Source: an uncultured Lachnospiraceae bacterium
Lineage (GTDB): Bacteria > Bacillota > Clostridia > Lachnospirales > Lachnospiraceae
Length of the DNA stretch: 32,624 nucleotides
NCBI GenBank assembly: GCA_947174505.1
Contig: CAMWJF010000047.1
Span: 1 to 32,624, forward strand
Direction: 5' to 3'
The notes under the pieces were generated by a model. That model was not told where the DNA came from. It did no database searches and saw nothing but the letters and a program-made list of their open reading frames with translations. Position numbers and translations under genes: made by a program. Below are positions 32,607 to 32,624 of this stretch, one piece after another. How positions within the stretch are numbered: the first letter of the stretch is position 1; each line of letters begins with the position of its first letter.

Positions 32607-32624
32607 TCATTCCTCCTCATGTCT

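Overview
The window reads as chromosomal DNA of a gut-type Lachnospiraceae/Clostridia bacterium. The grounds are the strong AAGGAGG-type ribosome binding sites, sigma-A promoters, a Bacillus-type PurF with a propeptide and iron-sulfur cysteines, an Rpn/PD-(D/E)XK protein with a GIKE repeat tail, a GH112 phosphorylase with NahK for host or mucin glycans, a HepT/MntA pair, and a BceAB-type transporter. I cannot name the genus. No rRNA, tRNA, CRISPR array or complete insertion sequence is visible. Most of the window is moderately GC-rich; roughly 8.2-12.06 kb and 28.88-29.5 kb are clearly more AT-rich and look acquired.

Layout. 1-4379: a 62-bp tandem repeat, a TetR regulator, then galacto-N-biose/lacto-N-biose phosphorylase (GH112) and N-acetylhexosamine 1-kinase, the first two steps of intracellular GNB/LNB use. 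4415-7318: an Rpn nuclease-like gene preceded by a candidate structured RNA (5473-5657, minus), then purF behind a duplicated inverted-repeat leader and a strong upstream terminator. 7373-8147: a HepT/MntA toxin-antitoxin pair with the diagnostic motifs and an inverted repeat across its promoter. 8220-12064: an AT-rich cassette of a membrane-bound XRE regulator plus a BceAB-like ABC transporter. 12114-17447: an ECF sigma factor, anti-sigma factor, two FtsX-like permeases and an ATPase in one minus-strand operon, read from an apparent ECF-type promoter. 17476-20752: an AraC regulator divergent from a GH31 glycosidase, closed by a cruciform-like terminator.

20816-28450 is a sensing region. It has a hybrid histidine kinase with two receiver domains, a FliD-like orphan protein divergent from a coiled-coil protein with an internal repeat, and a chemoreceptor translationally coupled to an FMN-binding-like lipoprotein. 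28497-32606: a small Cys-containing protein, a cluster of inverted repeats, a GNAT acetyltransferase, an unidentified 179-residue protein, a decayed gene, and two tandem radical-SAM paralogs with a CX4CX2C cluster motif.

Items most worth a second look are: the multi-hairpin RNA candidate upstream of the Rpn gene; an 84-bp element present twice (9067-9150 and 25666-25749) whose first stem has changed at five consecutive base pairs with pairing kept; the chemoreceptor/FMN-lipoprotein pair; the FliD-like orphan; and the XRE-membrane regulator that replaces the usual two-component system beside BceAB. Several gene starts are placed downstream of the longest open frame, on ribosome-binding-site, promoter or paralog evidence.
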